From assembly GCA_023055355.1 (NCBI GenBank), contig JALJCS010000001.1, positions 47,621,381-47,685,380 of the forward strand: a stretch of 64,000 nt of DNA, in the 5' to 3' direction. How positions within the stretch are numbered: the stretch's first letter is position 1; the number at the start of each line of letters is the position of its first letter. The position numbers were made by a program, and so were the translations under genes. Positions 13,201 to 21,449 of the stretch are shown here, piece after piece. The notes beneath the pieces were generated by a model. That model saw nothing but the letters and a program-made list of their open reading frames with translations. It was not told the DNA's origin and searched no databases. Origin of the DNA: Agelaius tricolor (Eukaryota > Chordata > Aves > Passeriformes > Icteridae).

Positions 13201-16200
13201 CACTTTCCAGCAGATCAACATTCCCATCCAACTTGCTGTGATCTGCAAACTTACTGTGGGTGCACTCAATCTCCTCATCCATATCATCAATGAAGATATT
13301 AAACAGAACTGGGCCCATCAGTAAGCCCCGGAGAACACCACTTGTGACTGGGTGCCAGCTGGATTTAACTCCATTCATCACCACTCTCTGGGCCTGGCCA
13401 TCCAGTCATTTTTTACCCAGCAAACAGTGCACCTCACCAAGCCATGACCAGCCAGCTTCTCAGGAGAAAGGTGTGGGAAAATATTCCCCAAATGTGCACA
13501 TACTTGAAAAGGCACAAACCCATCTGAGCAGCACAGGTGGTTACAGTTTAAACAAGCATCTCAGGAGTTTGAAAAATGATTAAAAAATGCCAGCAGGTAG
13601 ATGGAGTCATATAGAAGAATGGTCTCAGTTTCTCCCTGCAGTTCCTTAGCTTGTGTGACCTGACCTTTTTTTCTGATTATAAAGGCAACTGTTAATCTGC
13701 ACTAACAGACACGCCAGATAATTTCTTCTCATGACTAAATTTGCAAACCAAACATATCAGCAGAGGACACCTCTGTTATGAAAGTCACATTCAGGTGTTC
13801 TAGTCAGAACTTAAAGAAATGCTAACTCTCGTTATCAGAGAGATAGCACATGACTCTTGTAAATGGTGTTTATATTAAGATTTCCTGCCTTCTACAGGTG
13901 ACAGTCATACCTGGATTGACAAAATATTAGTGACATTCCATGACACCTAGGAAGGTTCTAATATAAATTATATTTTGAATATATACAGAATCACTTATAC
14001 TTCAAAATAATTTAATTTTGGAGTCATATATGAATATTGTGTTCATAACTATCATTTTGATAGGAATTTCAGGATTTTTCTGTCTTGTACATACAGGTTG
14101 AAGTCACTGACTGGATCACCTTCAGATTTAGAAAAGGATGGGGATGAGGAAGCAGTTCACAACTTCAAGTTTTTCAGAGCTCTGGCTCCTGAAAAGGTAG
14201 CAAATGTATATGACAAATTTATGTTCCATGCGACATATAGGAAATAAAATTTTATTTCTCATTTAAAAATTATCCATAAATCTTTCTCATTCAATGGACA
14301 AGCTAGAACAAAAATGTAAAAACAGAGGGATCTAAGAAATGTCTGTGGTTTTCATTCTCATTTTTCACATTGTCAAATTTCAGTTTAGAAGGTAGCACAA
14401 ACTGATTCACTGGTTTAAACATGTAAAAGAAACCCTAGAATTTTCCTCCACTTCAACAGAAAACCTAAATATCCTAAGTTTACTCTAAGGATGTGTGAAA
14501 ATACTAGAATAACAGTGAATCCCTGGTTGCATACAATAGTTCTTTCAGGGTTCCTACAAAATCAGAAGCCAGGAGAGTTAGATTTCATTACATATACTTT
14601 CTACAACTCTAATTGAATATCAGTAGAGCTCTTCCATCTTTACCTGGCTTTAACCTTAAAAGTCATGGGAATATAAAACTTCTCTCGGAGTTGTAGTAAG
14701 AATGTCTTAATTACCTTTTGTCTTCAGCTACTAATGCACTGACTTTGGCTTCCCTTGGTCAGCTAAAACCTATGGAAACTTTTGAGTTTGCAAGCAAAGA
14801 GGCTGGTGCAGTATTTGGGTTTCTTCCTATATATGAGGTAAGCACAAGTGTTTTCTACCTTTTGTGGTGATGTTCATAGCTCAGAAGCCATTAGCACTTG
14901 TACACTATTACAGTGACACAGTGACATTCTGCTGTTAATTGTCTGCTTCTCAATTTAATTTTCTAACATGATTTGCATTACTACCTATCCAACTCCAATT
15001 CAACTTTGGTGGAAGCTTGAGACTCCAATTGAAGTGAGCATGCCAAACAGTGAGTATTGCAGATGTTTACTCCTCCTGTTCAACCTCATGTCATTAATGT
15101 TTTGCTCAGACTGGATTCTTTTAACCAGCCCCAGCCTATTGATTCCCATCTGCCCGAAGCTTTGAGTATTGTAAGGCAGTACTATTTTATGGGTATTAAT
15201 GATCTGATCTATTGCAAGATGTCTAACAAAGCTTCCTAGGTTTTTCTTCTATGGAGCAAGACCAGAGTATTCCACAGGCTTGTCTATCCCATATATCCTA
15301 GGATGAAAAGAATCACCCCTAGCAAAGGAGCTGATCCCTTTCTGTAGAGGGTGCCTAGAGAACTAACTTGGATCAGAGTTAGATGCTACATGGCTGGTTA
15401 TGTGGGATTAATAGGATACTTTGCATTCCAGCTCTGCATTCCAATACATATCACCTAGTCCTTGTACATGCAGCATTACAGCATGTCAGAAAAAACTCAG
15501 GAGCACAGTGTTCAAGTAGTTGGCACATATGCTATTTTTCTGACCATTAATGTACTTTGGAAATCTGTCTTTTGTTTTCTTCCTGAAGAAGAAAATAAAA
15601 TACTCTGAAGCCAGTGGCACTGCAATGGATTTACAACAAAATGAAATCAGACTTTTTCTGTAAGCTATGTGCACAAAAAGATATTTTTTGTCTTTGCTGT
15701 TACAAAATGCTGTCAGTCTGGTCTATTCACCTTAGTATGTTAATTACTTCTTGAAATGTTTTAAAGGTCTTCATAGGATCAGAGCTGAGAAGTCCAGTCA
15801 CAAAGGACGGGAAAAAGATCTAGAGTCCATTGAAAACTTGAGTCAAGAGAAATAAATATAGTTTCACTTCTTCATTTAAGTGGATTAGCAGATTTCTTTT
15901 GTTATTTTTTCTCTGTTTTTCTTTTCAATTACATTTAAATCTATTTCATTATTAAGTAGAACATATAGAAAACAGATCTTCTATTCCAATCCTTCATGCA
16001 AGGAATAAATTCTAATAAAGCCAGTGTATAACTACATATTGAAAAGCCCCTTTGACTTAATGTATATTTGCTGACAGTTACTCTCTATGTCAAAACTACT
16101 GATTTCCTCTCTGCTTCAATTTGTCCAGTTAGAATTTCTGAATATTGAATATTACACTGCTTTTTTTCCTGCCAGATTAATCATAAAGTCAACAAAGAGT

Positions 16201-16454
16201 TACAACAAACAGCCCTGCTGTTTCTGCCTGTTTGTTCCCTGCTTTAGCTTTCAAAGAGTGTGTTCACCCTCTAAGCCAGAAGAGTGCTGCTGAACTCATA
16301 TTCAATTAATTATCCATCATGATTCTGCAAATCTTTTCTTGCATTTCAGCATTCCAGGACAATGTCACAACATGACACAGAGCACAGAACACATTTTCAT
16401 CCTTTGGCTAAGCATACAAATGGTGCCAAGTGTCTCACCTTAGTGAGAAACAAG
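1130..16454 (+). CDS. WDR64: WD repeat-containing protein 64, 3' portion (5' end outside window)
   Basis: This is the C-terminal part of a WD-repeat protein. Exons read in order are 1130-1207, 2864-2954, 4440-4530, 5820-5950, 7367-7472, 9109-9170, 9579-9688, 10484-10669, 14097-14196, 14763-14837 and probably 16350-16454. Every exon has AG before it and GT after it, and the reading phases join without a stop. WD signatures include [16 protein letters not shown] and DGSVRLWH at successive repeat ends. After the last repeat come [11 protein letters not shown], a charged stretch, FKFFRAL and AVFGFLPIY, which I recognise from memory as the tail of vertebrate WDR64. The position directly upstream of EXO1 on the same strand agrees with amniote synteny. 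An acidic low-complexity linker precedes the repeats. The molecular role of WDR64 is poorly defined, so I give none. The 3' end is uncertain: a stop follows at 16476-16478 if the last donor is not used, or a further exon may start at 17649. Confidence 0.85.
2864..2954 (+). CDS. WDR64: WDR64 exon b
   Basis: The acceptor is ttctttcacacag and the donor is GAG/gtaggt. The 91 bp supply the last base of a split codon plus 30 codons. The product is serine-rich and hydrophilic ([16 protein letters not shown] and onward), so it is a linker and not a WD blade. Confidence 0.65.
4440..4530 (+). CDS. WDR64: WDR64 exon c, with coding 24-bp repeat
   Basis: The acceptor is ttcttttag and the donor is ACAG/gtacag. 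The exon enters in phase 0 and leaves one base. After KNAESE it encodes three near-identical octapeptides of the type EINTEISD. It is acidic and low-complexity, and probably disordered. Confidence 0.65.
4458..4529 (+). repeat. In-frame 24-bp minisatellite, 3 copies
   Basis: Three tandem 24-bp units run at 4458-4481, 4482-4505 and 4506-4529. They code for [16 protein letters not shown] and EINTEIKT. Units 1 and 2 differ by one base, and unit 3 has diverged at its end. The unit length is a multiple of three, so copy-number changes would keep the WDR64 frame. Confidence 0.9.
5820..5950 (+). CDS. WDR64: WDR64 exon d
   Basis: The acceptor is caaagcag and the donor is CAG/gtaccc. Two bases complete the split codon, followed by 43 codons. 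The end of the product, [17 protein letters not shown], is a typical WD-repeat strand ending in an LW dipeptide. Confidence 0.85.
7330..7362 (+). repeat. (TTTG)n microsatellite at a WDR64 splice acceptor
   Basis: About eight uninterrupted TTTG units run up to the ttttag acceptor of the next WDR64 exon. They replace the usual C/T-rich polypyrimidine tract. Confidence 0.95.
7367..7472 (+). CDS. WDR64: WDR64 exon e
   Basis: The acceptor is ttttag, directly downstream of a (TTTG)n run, and the donor is AAAG/gtaagt. It gives 35 codons plus one base, including [19 protein letters not shown], the A and B strands of a WD blade. Confidence 0.85.
9109..9170 (+). CDS. WDR64: WDR64 exon f
   Basis: The acceptor is tgcaacag and the donor is AAT/gtaagg. 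It completes a GAG codon and adds 20 codons. EGYIFRWN closes the WD blade begun in the previous exon. Confidence 0.85.
9579..9688 (+). CDS. WDR64: WDR64 exon g
   Basis: The acceptor is ttctcctcag and the donor is TCAG/gtataa. It enters in phase 0 and leaves two bases. The product has [13 protein letters not shown] and [11 protein letters not shown], the inner strands of a WD repeat with the conserved His and Asp positions. Confidence 0.88.
10484..10669 (+). CDS. WDR64: WDR64 exon h
   Basis: The acceptor is atgtctgtag and the donor is ACAA/gtaaga. It opens with [15 protein letters not shown], which closes the last WD blade. A charged region [20 protein letters not shown] follows, as in the post-repeat tail of WDR64. 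Confidence 0.88.
12242..13480 (-). mobile_element. CR1 non-LTR retrotransposon, 5'-truncated, interrupted by a SINE
   Basis: The + strand starts with tagaatcattaaggttgg, the reverse of a CR1 3' end, and continues through the CR1 3' UTR-proximal sequence. On the - strand at 13022-13384 a decayed reverse transcriptase is readable: [21 protein letters not shown], then KFADHSKL, then [12 protein letters not shown]. The catalytic YADD-type motif reads FADH, so the copy is presumably dead. About 1.1 kb of CR1 is kept, with SINE sequence at 12831-12960 splitting it. It lies in the WDR64 intron between 10669 and 14097, antisense to the gene. Confidence 0.92.
12831..12960 (-). mobile_element. tRNA-headed SINE with CR1-like tail (TguSINE1-like), nested in CR1
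   Basis: Read on the - strand, the head at 12960-12888 looks like a diverged tRNA-Ile gene. It has an A-box TAGCTCAGCTGG and a B-box GGGCTTGATCC, and ends in CCTGTACAGGTCA. The tail at 12887-12831 matches a CR1-X-type 3' end (on the + strand, agaatattctgagttggaat). CR1 sequence resumes on both sides: ...ggccacactattt before and ccttggccacctgggcac after. Passerine TguSINE1 has this tRNA-Ile/CR1 design by established knowledge; the exact subfamily is inference. I could not settle the target-site duplication. Confidence 0.75.
14097..14196 (+). CDS. WDR64: WDR64 exon i
   Basis: The acceptor is gtacatacag and the donor is AAG/gtagca. It completes the split lysine codon and adds 33 codons. The product includes [20 protein letters not shown]; the FKFF segment is a recognisable WDR64 tail motif. 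Confidence 0.85.
14763..14837 (+). CDS. WDR64: WDR64 exon j
   Basis: The acceptor is cttggtcag and the donor is GAG/gtaagc. It is 25 codons in phase 0 at both ends. [14 protein letters not shown] resembles the conserved WDR64 C-terminal motif. Confidence 0.82.
16350..16454 (+). CDS. WDR64: Probable late WDR64 exon (last or penultimate)
   Basis: The acceptor is cttgcatttcag and the possible donor is AAG/gtaatt. It is 35 open codons in phase 0, matching the exon before. The product is His/Thr-rich ([18 protein letters not shown]) and I do not recognise it. If the donor is unused, translation runs on to a TAG at 16476-16478, with an AATAAA at 16795 as a possible end. Confidence 0.5.
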
Positions 16455-17648
16455 GTAATTGCATATGCATATAAGTAGTGATAATGCATATAGCTAGTGA
16501 TATTATTACCTACTATTTTGGGGGAAATAGCAGGTTTTCTATAATACTGGTATTGAATGATTGATCTGCTGGCCTTCTTAAAAAGACATTCTTCTCATGA
16601 ACTGAATATACAATGACTTGCAATTATTTACCTGCCTTCAACTTGTTTCAAGGCTATGATGGATTGCAGGGGTAGCTGCAAAATATCTTGTGGGACTATA
16701 TTTAAAATCCTTATGATCAGCTGTACCAGATCTGGCAGGGATTAATGTAATTTTCTCCATAGCAGCCTCTATGGTGCAGTGTCCTGGATTAGTAAATAAA
16801 AGTGCTGATAACACACCAGTGTTTTGGCTATTGCTGAGCAATGCCAGCACAACAAGAAGGTGCTTTTTTTCCCACCCCCAGTGAGTAAGCTGGGAAGGGA
16901 CACACCTGGGACAGGTATGTACCTGTACATGTATGTACCTGTATATGTACCATATAACATCTTCATGGAATGGGGGAGGGAACCAAGATGTTCATGGTTA
17001 TAGTGTTTTTCATCCCAAGTTGTCTTCCCATTATGTGTGCTGAGGCCCTGTTTCCCAGGAAGCGGCTAAACAAATATCTGCCTACTGCTGGTAAGCAGTG
17101 CTTGAATTACTTGTTTTGCTTTGCTTGCACATGCAGCTTTGCTTCACCTATTAAGCTGTCTTCATTGAGGCCCAAGAATTTTCTCACTTCTGCTCTTCCA
17201 CATCTCTTCTCCATCCCACTGGGAGAAGTAAGGAAGCAAGAAAGAAACTGTGCAGGCACTCGGTGTCTTCCAGGCCCACCACATTTGCCAACCTTTTGTT
17301 CAAAACTAAAATCAGACTTGTCTGACAAACCAAGTGGCATCAAATAAAGTGTGATCTGCCATTTACTACCTCTGTTCACTTCATCTGACCCATGATTTAG
17401 CAGTTAGTGTATGAAAGGTAACATTCTTGCAATTCTGAGTCCTGTATCATTTTGAAAGCTACAAAAATCTCTTTCAGTTAGCTAAAAATTGCCTATTCTT
17501 CAAAGATTATTAAAAATGCACAGTTCAAGTTCAAAGAGATCCTTACCCGTTTATTTTGATGCTCATATGTGTTATGTTTTATCATACATAATGTAATATT
17601 TCTCTTTGGCATTGCCCCTAATAAATACCCTAAATTATTTTATTGTAG

Positions 17649-17696
17649 TTGCAAGATGGAGATATCCCACTTCTCTTAAGTTTATTAACTATTTAA
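17649..17696 (+). CDS. WDR64: Possible terminal WDR64 exon
   Basis: After the acceptor attttattgtag there are 15 codons in phase 0 ending at TAA (LQDGDIPLLLSLL...). It is too short and unconserved to be sure of. An AATAAA at 17620 lies before it and would have to be skipped. Confidence 0.2.
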   Translation: MQDGDIPLLLSLLTI

Positions 17697-18370
17697 TTCC
17701 TCAAAACTGACTATTTACTCAATAATTTCTTTTTACCAAACTTTTAGCAGTGCTAGGATTTCAGAGGTTCTTGATTTTGAAATTATACCCTTTTCAGTCT
17801 TGCTTCCTTCTCGCTTCAGTTTTCTTTATTAATTGCCCATGTTTTCTAGGAGTTGACTTGTAGTCATGGCTATTCATGCCACTATATTCTCCACTGTGCA
17901 GAAACTATCCATAATATAGTACTATTGCCAGTAAAAATCAAGTGTTCAATCCTATAGTGAGTGAAATAATGGAGAAGCTCTCAGGAGGGAAAGGAAGGAA
18001 TCATACTGTAAGGAAAACTGTCCAAAATGCATGATGTGTGTGTGCTACCTTTATCAGCCTTCCACCCAGTCACTACCTGATTGTTATGCTATTTAAAGTG
18101 TGACAAAGTTAGAGTGCTATAAGTGCTATCAGATCTTTTTTTCATAATTCATTATATTAAAAAAACTGGGGTAGATCAGACTGCATGTCATTGCTCAGCA
18201 TTACTGTTTACTTCCAAACCCTAGGGCTTTATAAGCACCAAATGGAAACTGGTCCTGGCCCCAAACATTTTATACAGTGATATTATCCAACTACCTTTCT
18301 TAAAGGTCAAAAGAAAAGCAGAGACATTTAATTTATTTGAACAGATAATCCACTAAGGCATTGCACAGAA

Positions 18371-18376
18371 TTTATT
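18371..18376 (-). terminator. Candidate poly(A) signal of the FGase-like gene
   Basis: This is AATAAA on the - strand, about 290 bp past the stop codon at 18663. It is the nearest canonical hexamer in the right orientation and is inferred from sequence only. Confidence 0.5.
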
Positions 18377-18662
18377 AGAAGATCAGTTGTTTATCATGAG
18401 ACTGGAAAGAAATTAAGCACAGGCAAGTGATGCTTGCACCCACTTATCTTACAGCAGTCATTTCAAGGCTGGGTCTAGTACAAAGGTGTGTGTTAATTTT
18501 TGGGTTGGATTTCCTCTATGTTGATGCATTCCTTTGCAGGACGTTTTCTTTCTACCAGCATTCACAATTATACTGCACTTCAATGTTCCAGGTGAATGAG
18601 TTGTTTGATTGTTCCAGATCACTACTCTATTAAGGAAAGGCATCTTAACAGGACAGCCTCTT

Positions 18663-19613
18663 TCAGCATGGCAGAAGATTGTGCTTCTGCTGGCTGCAGT
18701 AGTTAGTTTGCCAGAATTTCATTACAGCCTTTGCCAGTGCTTTACAAAATCTGTGACGCTCTTCAGCTGCCCTCACCCACTGGGGCAGCTCAAGCTGAAT
18801 GGCATCAATGGTGCCAGAACTCCGGGAACCAAAAGTCTTTGTTATGTACCCACCACTATAATAGCTTCCGTTATTTGGGCTAGGATTGGATGGAGAAGGC
18901 ACACAAACATAGCTTTTATTTTGTCCTTCAATATATTTACCCAAACTTCTGTTCCCTGCAACCAAAATCTCAGAAGACACATTCACCAGCTGACTGGCCA
19001 GATGGCTAATTGAGGAATTCAATGCAGAAAAGACACCTGAGTTAAGGGAAGTTTTTGAAAGCGTGTAACCTAGTTCTATCCACCTTTCAGGATGTGCTTG
19101 TCCATGGATATCCAGAATTAGGCCCCCTGACATCTGTGATTTTGCAGTGGTCAAAAATCCCATATAGTCCTCCCAGGCCTGTTCTGCTTGGGGAATTCCA
19201 AAGGAGGCTTCTTCCTTTTCCCTGTTAGCATCCATCTTGAACCTCTGTAGGTGATTTATGATGATATGTGGGAAGAAGCCACCAGTAATTTTGTTGATTT
19301 CTTCAGCAAGAGCCTGAGCCACCTCTATAGTATACCTGTCTTGGTTGGTAGACACTTTGCATTTCATAGCATTTTGAATACTTCCAGGAGGACAGTCATG
19401 AGAGAAAATACAAGAGGATGTCTTCTCATCCCAACAGGCAGCCTCTCGATCAGGGATGTCTTTAGGTTCCAGTGACCCACCATGTGGGACAGAAAGAATG
19501 AGGTTCATGTTGCCCACTTGATATTCTGTGAAATTATTATAACCAAATATAACATCTTTGGTGCCAGTGACTTTCAAAAGCAAAGGTAAAATGGAAAGGA
19601 GGAATAAATACAT
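18663..19613 (-). CDS. Secreted N-formylglutamate amidohydrolase (FGase)-like protein
   Basis: This is a 316-residue ORF in one exon. The start is fixed by an in-frame TAG six codons upstream. Residues 1-17 (MYLFLLSILPLLLKVTG) form a signal peptide. Family motifs in order are SVPHGG at 41-46, QDRYT at 91-95, QRFKMDANRE at 123-132 (the hRfvvDlNR-type block), ILDIHGQAH at 166-174, YSGGYITKTFG at 252-262 and IQLELPQWVR at 272-281. This order fits the FGase/AstE-like zinc amidohydrolase fold; the His, Asp and Glu in these blocks are the likely metal and catalytic residues. Eight cysteines and six N-X-S/T sequons (N27, N199, N211, N221, N232, N248) suit an exported glycoprotein. Bacterial relatives hydrolyse N-formyl-glutamate in histidine breakdown, but the substrate here is unknown. 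It lies between WDR64 and EXO1, converging on WDR64. There is no TM anchor after the signal peptide. Family call is firm; function is inference. Confidence 0.82.
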   Translation of the reverse strand: MYLFLLSILPLLLKVTGTKDVIFGYNNFTEYQVGNMNLILSVPHGGSLEPKDIPDREAACWDEKTSSCIFSHDCPPGSIQNAMKCKVSTNQDRYTIEVAQALAEEINKITGGFFPHIIINHLQRFKMDANREKEEASFGIPQAEQAWEDYMGFLTTAKSQMSGGLILDIHGQAHPERWIELGYTLSKTSLNSGVFSALNSSISHLASQLVNVSSEILVAGNRSLGKYIEGQNKSYVCVPSPSNPSPNNGSYYSGGYITKTFGSRSSGTIDAIQLELPQWVRAAEERHRFCKALAKAVMKFWQTNYCSQQKHNLLPC

Positions 19614-19662
19614 AATCTTTATTTGCCTCTAGAAGACTCAGCAATATGGAATATATCAGTAC
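19614..19662 (-). other. 5' UTR part of the FGase-like coding exon, with splice acceptor
   Basis: On the - strand a pyrimidine tract gcttttttgtag ends at 19663, so the coding exon probably begins at 19662, 49 bases before the ATG. An in-frame TAG within this UTR rules out a longer protein. Confidence 0.55.
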
Positions 19663-21017
19663 CTACAAAAAAGCAAAAAACCAGAGTATAGATTACTTAC
19701 AGCTGGGAAAACATGAGACTGTTCAGCTGCTATTGGCATAATTAGTTAATGATTAACCTATTTTAGTTTTATTCTACGTAGCACAAAGAAGAACACTTAT
19801 ATGAGAAACAGAAATTAACAGGGCACTTAGTATGGCTAGATGTAACAGATGCAAGGGAAATGGCAGGCTACTGGACCTCCCCCATTTCCCCAGAAAACAC
19901 AATATTTGATCACCCTATGTGATTCCAGAAAATCAGCCCAGCAAAATATCTGATTTTTTTTTCTCATCAAAGACTTTTTTTTTTCATCTTTGAAATGTAA
20001 GAAAATTCTAACAGAACTTGATAAAACATCTGTATGTCACTGACCTGTGTGAAATATTTTTGTATTATTGATGTGGTTATATAAACTGGCGGCTGTGTCA
20101 GTCCAGACCAGCACTTGTGTGACCAGGCTTGTGTAAAATAATGAGACTGATAAAAATTGATTGCTGCCAAGCTCTGTCTCTAATTATGCTCCAGACTGAG
20201 TTACCTTAAGGCCTTTATAGATAGGTATTACTGAATGAATTAAGTAGTGACTCTTTTCTTTACTTTGCAAGTCTCCATTCTCTTCAGGTGACCAAAGATA
20301 TCTTAAAACCCTTGCTAATTATTCCATTTTTTGGAAACCTGGAATTTAACAAGATGCTGACAGGTCTTTCTGATTTGAAGAGGGCAAACTGCCACTGAGA
20401 GGGCAGTGAGCACTGTGGAAGCACCTGCCATCAGCTGCCTACTCTAAGAAAGGGAGTAGGCAACTTCACCCAAATAATGCAGCAAAATATGATTTTCCTG
20501 CTAAGAGGGACTGCTGCTGGATTTTTAGAGACAATTACTCCTGCCCACTGCACTGCACTCTGAGGAGCCTGTAGCTAAAAAATCAACATCTATCTTCTGC
20601 TCTTTTGTCTGGGCTGAAAGTCCCATAAAAGTCTGTGAGCTAGAATCAGATCTCTAAGAATCTCAGATAGTTTTTCTGTTTTTGACAAAAGAATTTTTTT
20701 GTTTCATTTTAAGCTTTCATTTAAAAGGTCCTTTTAGTAGAGCTATTGGCTTAAAACAAGATTTTATCCAAGGCCCTGTATGGTTCATGTTTCCATAGAC
20801 TTCCCTGAAACACAGACATTCACCTGCTAGTTCACTGCCTGCTACCAGAAACACTGAGGAAAGGAGCGCTGTCAAACATTATTTAAAATCCCTTTTCTCA
20901 GAAAAACAGACTACATATGCAGAGCGTGTAAGTCTAGGAATAGCTTACCTGATGTGCAGAGGGGCCCAGCACCAAGATAAATAAATCAACAGCAACAATT
21001 CCCCAGAGGCTGCTCAC

Positions 21018-21130
21018 CTGTCCCAGGAGGACTCGAGGTTGTGCGTCTCGGGCTCTCTGTTAAACAGGATGGCACAGCTGCTCCTTTCCCACAGCTTGCC
21101 GAGCTGTTTGTAGTTATCAGCAGCAGTTCA
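21018..21130 (-). other. Probable noncoding first exon of the FGase-like gene
   Basis: On the - strand a strong donor CCCAG/CAG-gtgagc ends an exon at 21018. A second donor, ATCAG/gtaagc, lies at about 20952 and may be an alternative. The upstream limit is a guess, since no TATA box is clear. Either donor could join the acceptor at 19663. Confidence 0.35.
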
Positions 21131-21153
21131 CTTGCTGCAATTTCCTGTTAATT

Positions 21154-21162
21154 ATTGCATCA
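21154..21162 (-). promoter_or_regulatory. ATF4-C/EBP composite element (CARE-type)
   Basis: TGATGCAAT is read on the - strand, matching the TGATGNAAN amino-acid-response consensus. It lies just upstream of the presumed first exon of the FGase-like gene. A 9-mer can occur by chance. Confidence 0.3.
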
Positions 21163-21425
21163 AGCTGTTAATGCTGTTAATGCTACTAGATCATGCCTTA
21201 ATGATCTATGGAGAGAGAGCTCTGTATAATTCCCAAACTGAAGAAGTCATCCTTGGCACAGCTCAAGTTCTGGACAGACTTGGAGAGTCTGGAGGCACCT
21301 GTGTTATTGTGAGGTAAAAAAACAAAAAACAAAAAACAAGAGTAATTTAAAATGGTAGTAATGACTGCAGGACTAGTTTGAAGATTTACCTACAAATTAA
21401 GGGTTTTTCCTGCCTCTGCGCTTCC

Positions 21426-21438
21426 GAAAGCGAAACTG
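21426..21438 (+). promoter_or_regulatory. Interferon-stimulated response element (ISRE)
   Basis: GAAAGCGAAACTG is a perfect match to GAAANNGAAACT. With the following aag it makes three IRF half-sites at the correct 6-base spacing (GAAA GC GAAA CT GAAG). It is about 300-400 bp upstream of the presumed first exon of the FGase-like gene and 3.2 kb upstream of the EXO1 start. Confidence 0.6.
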
Positions 21439-21449
21439 AAGTGCCTTTT

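Noticed and set aside
13022..13384. 120-residue minus-strand ORF
   Set aside because: Reverse transcriptase remnant of CR1 with a damaged FADD motif, not a host gene.
15057..15239. Possible extra WDR64 exon after tttgctcag near 15108
   Set aside because: The phase needed by the preceding exon meets a TAA within five codons.
18609..19013. 134-residue plus-strand ORF
   Set aside because: Antisense shadow of the FGase-like gene.
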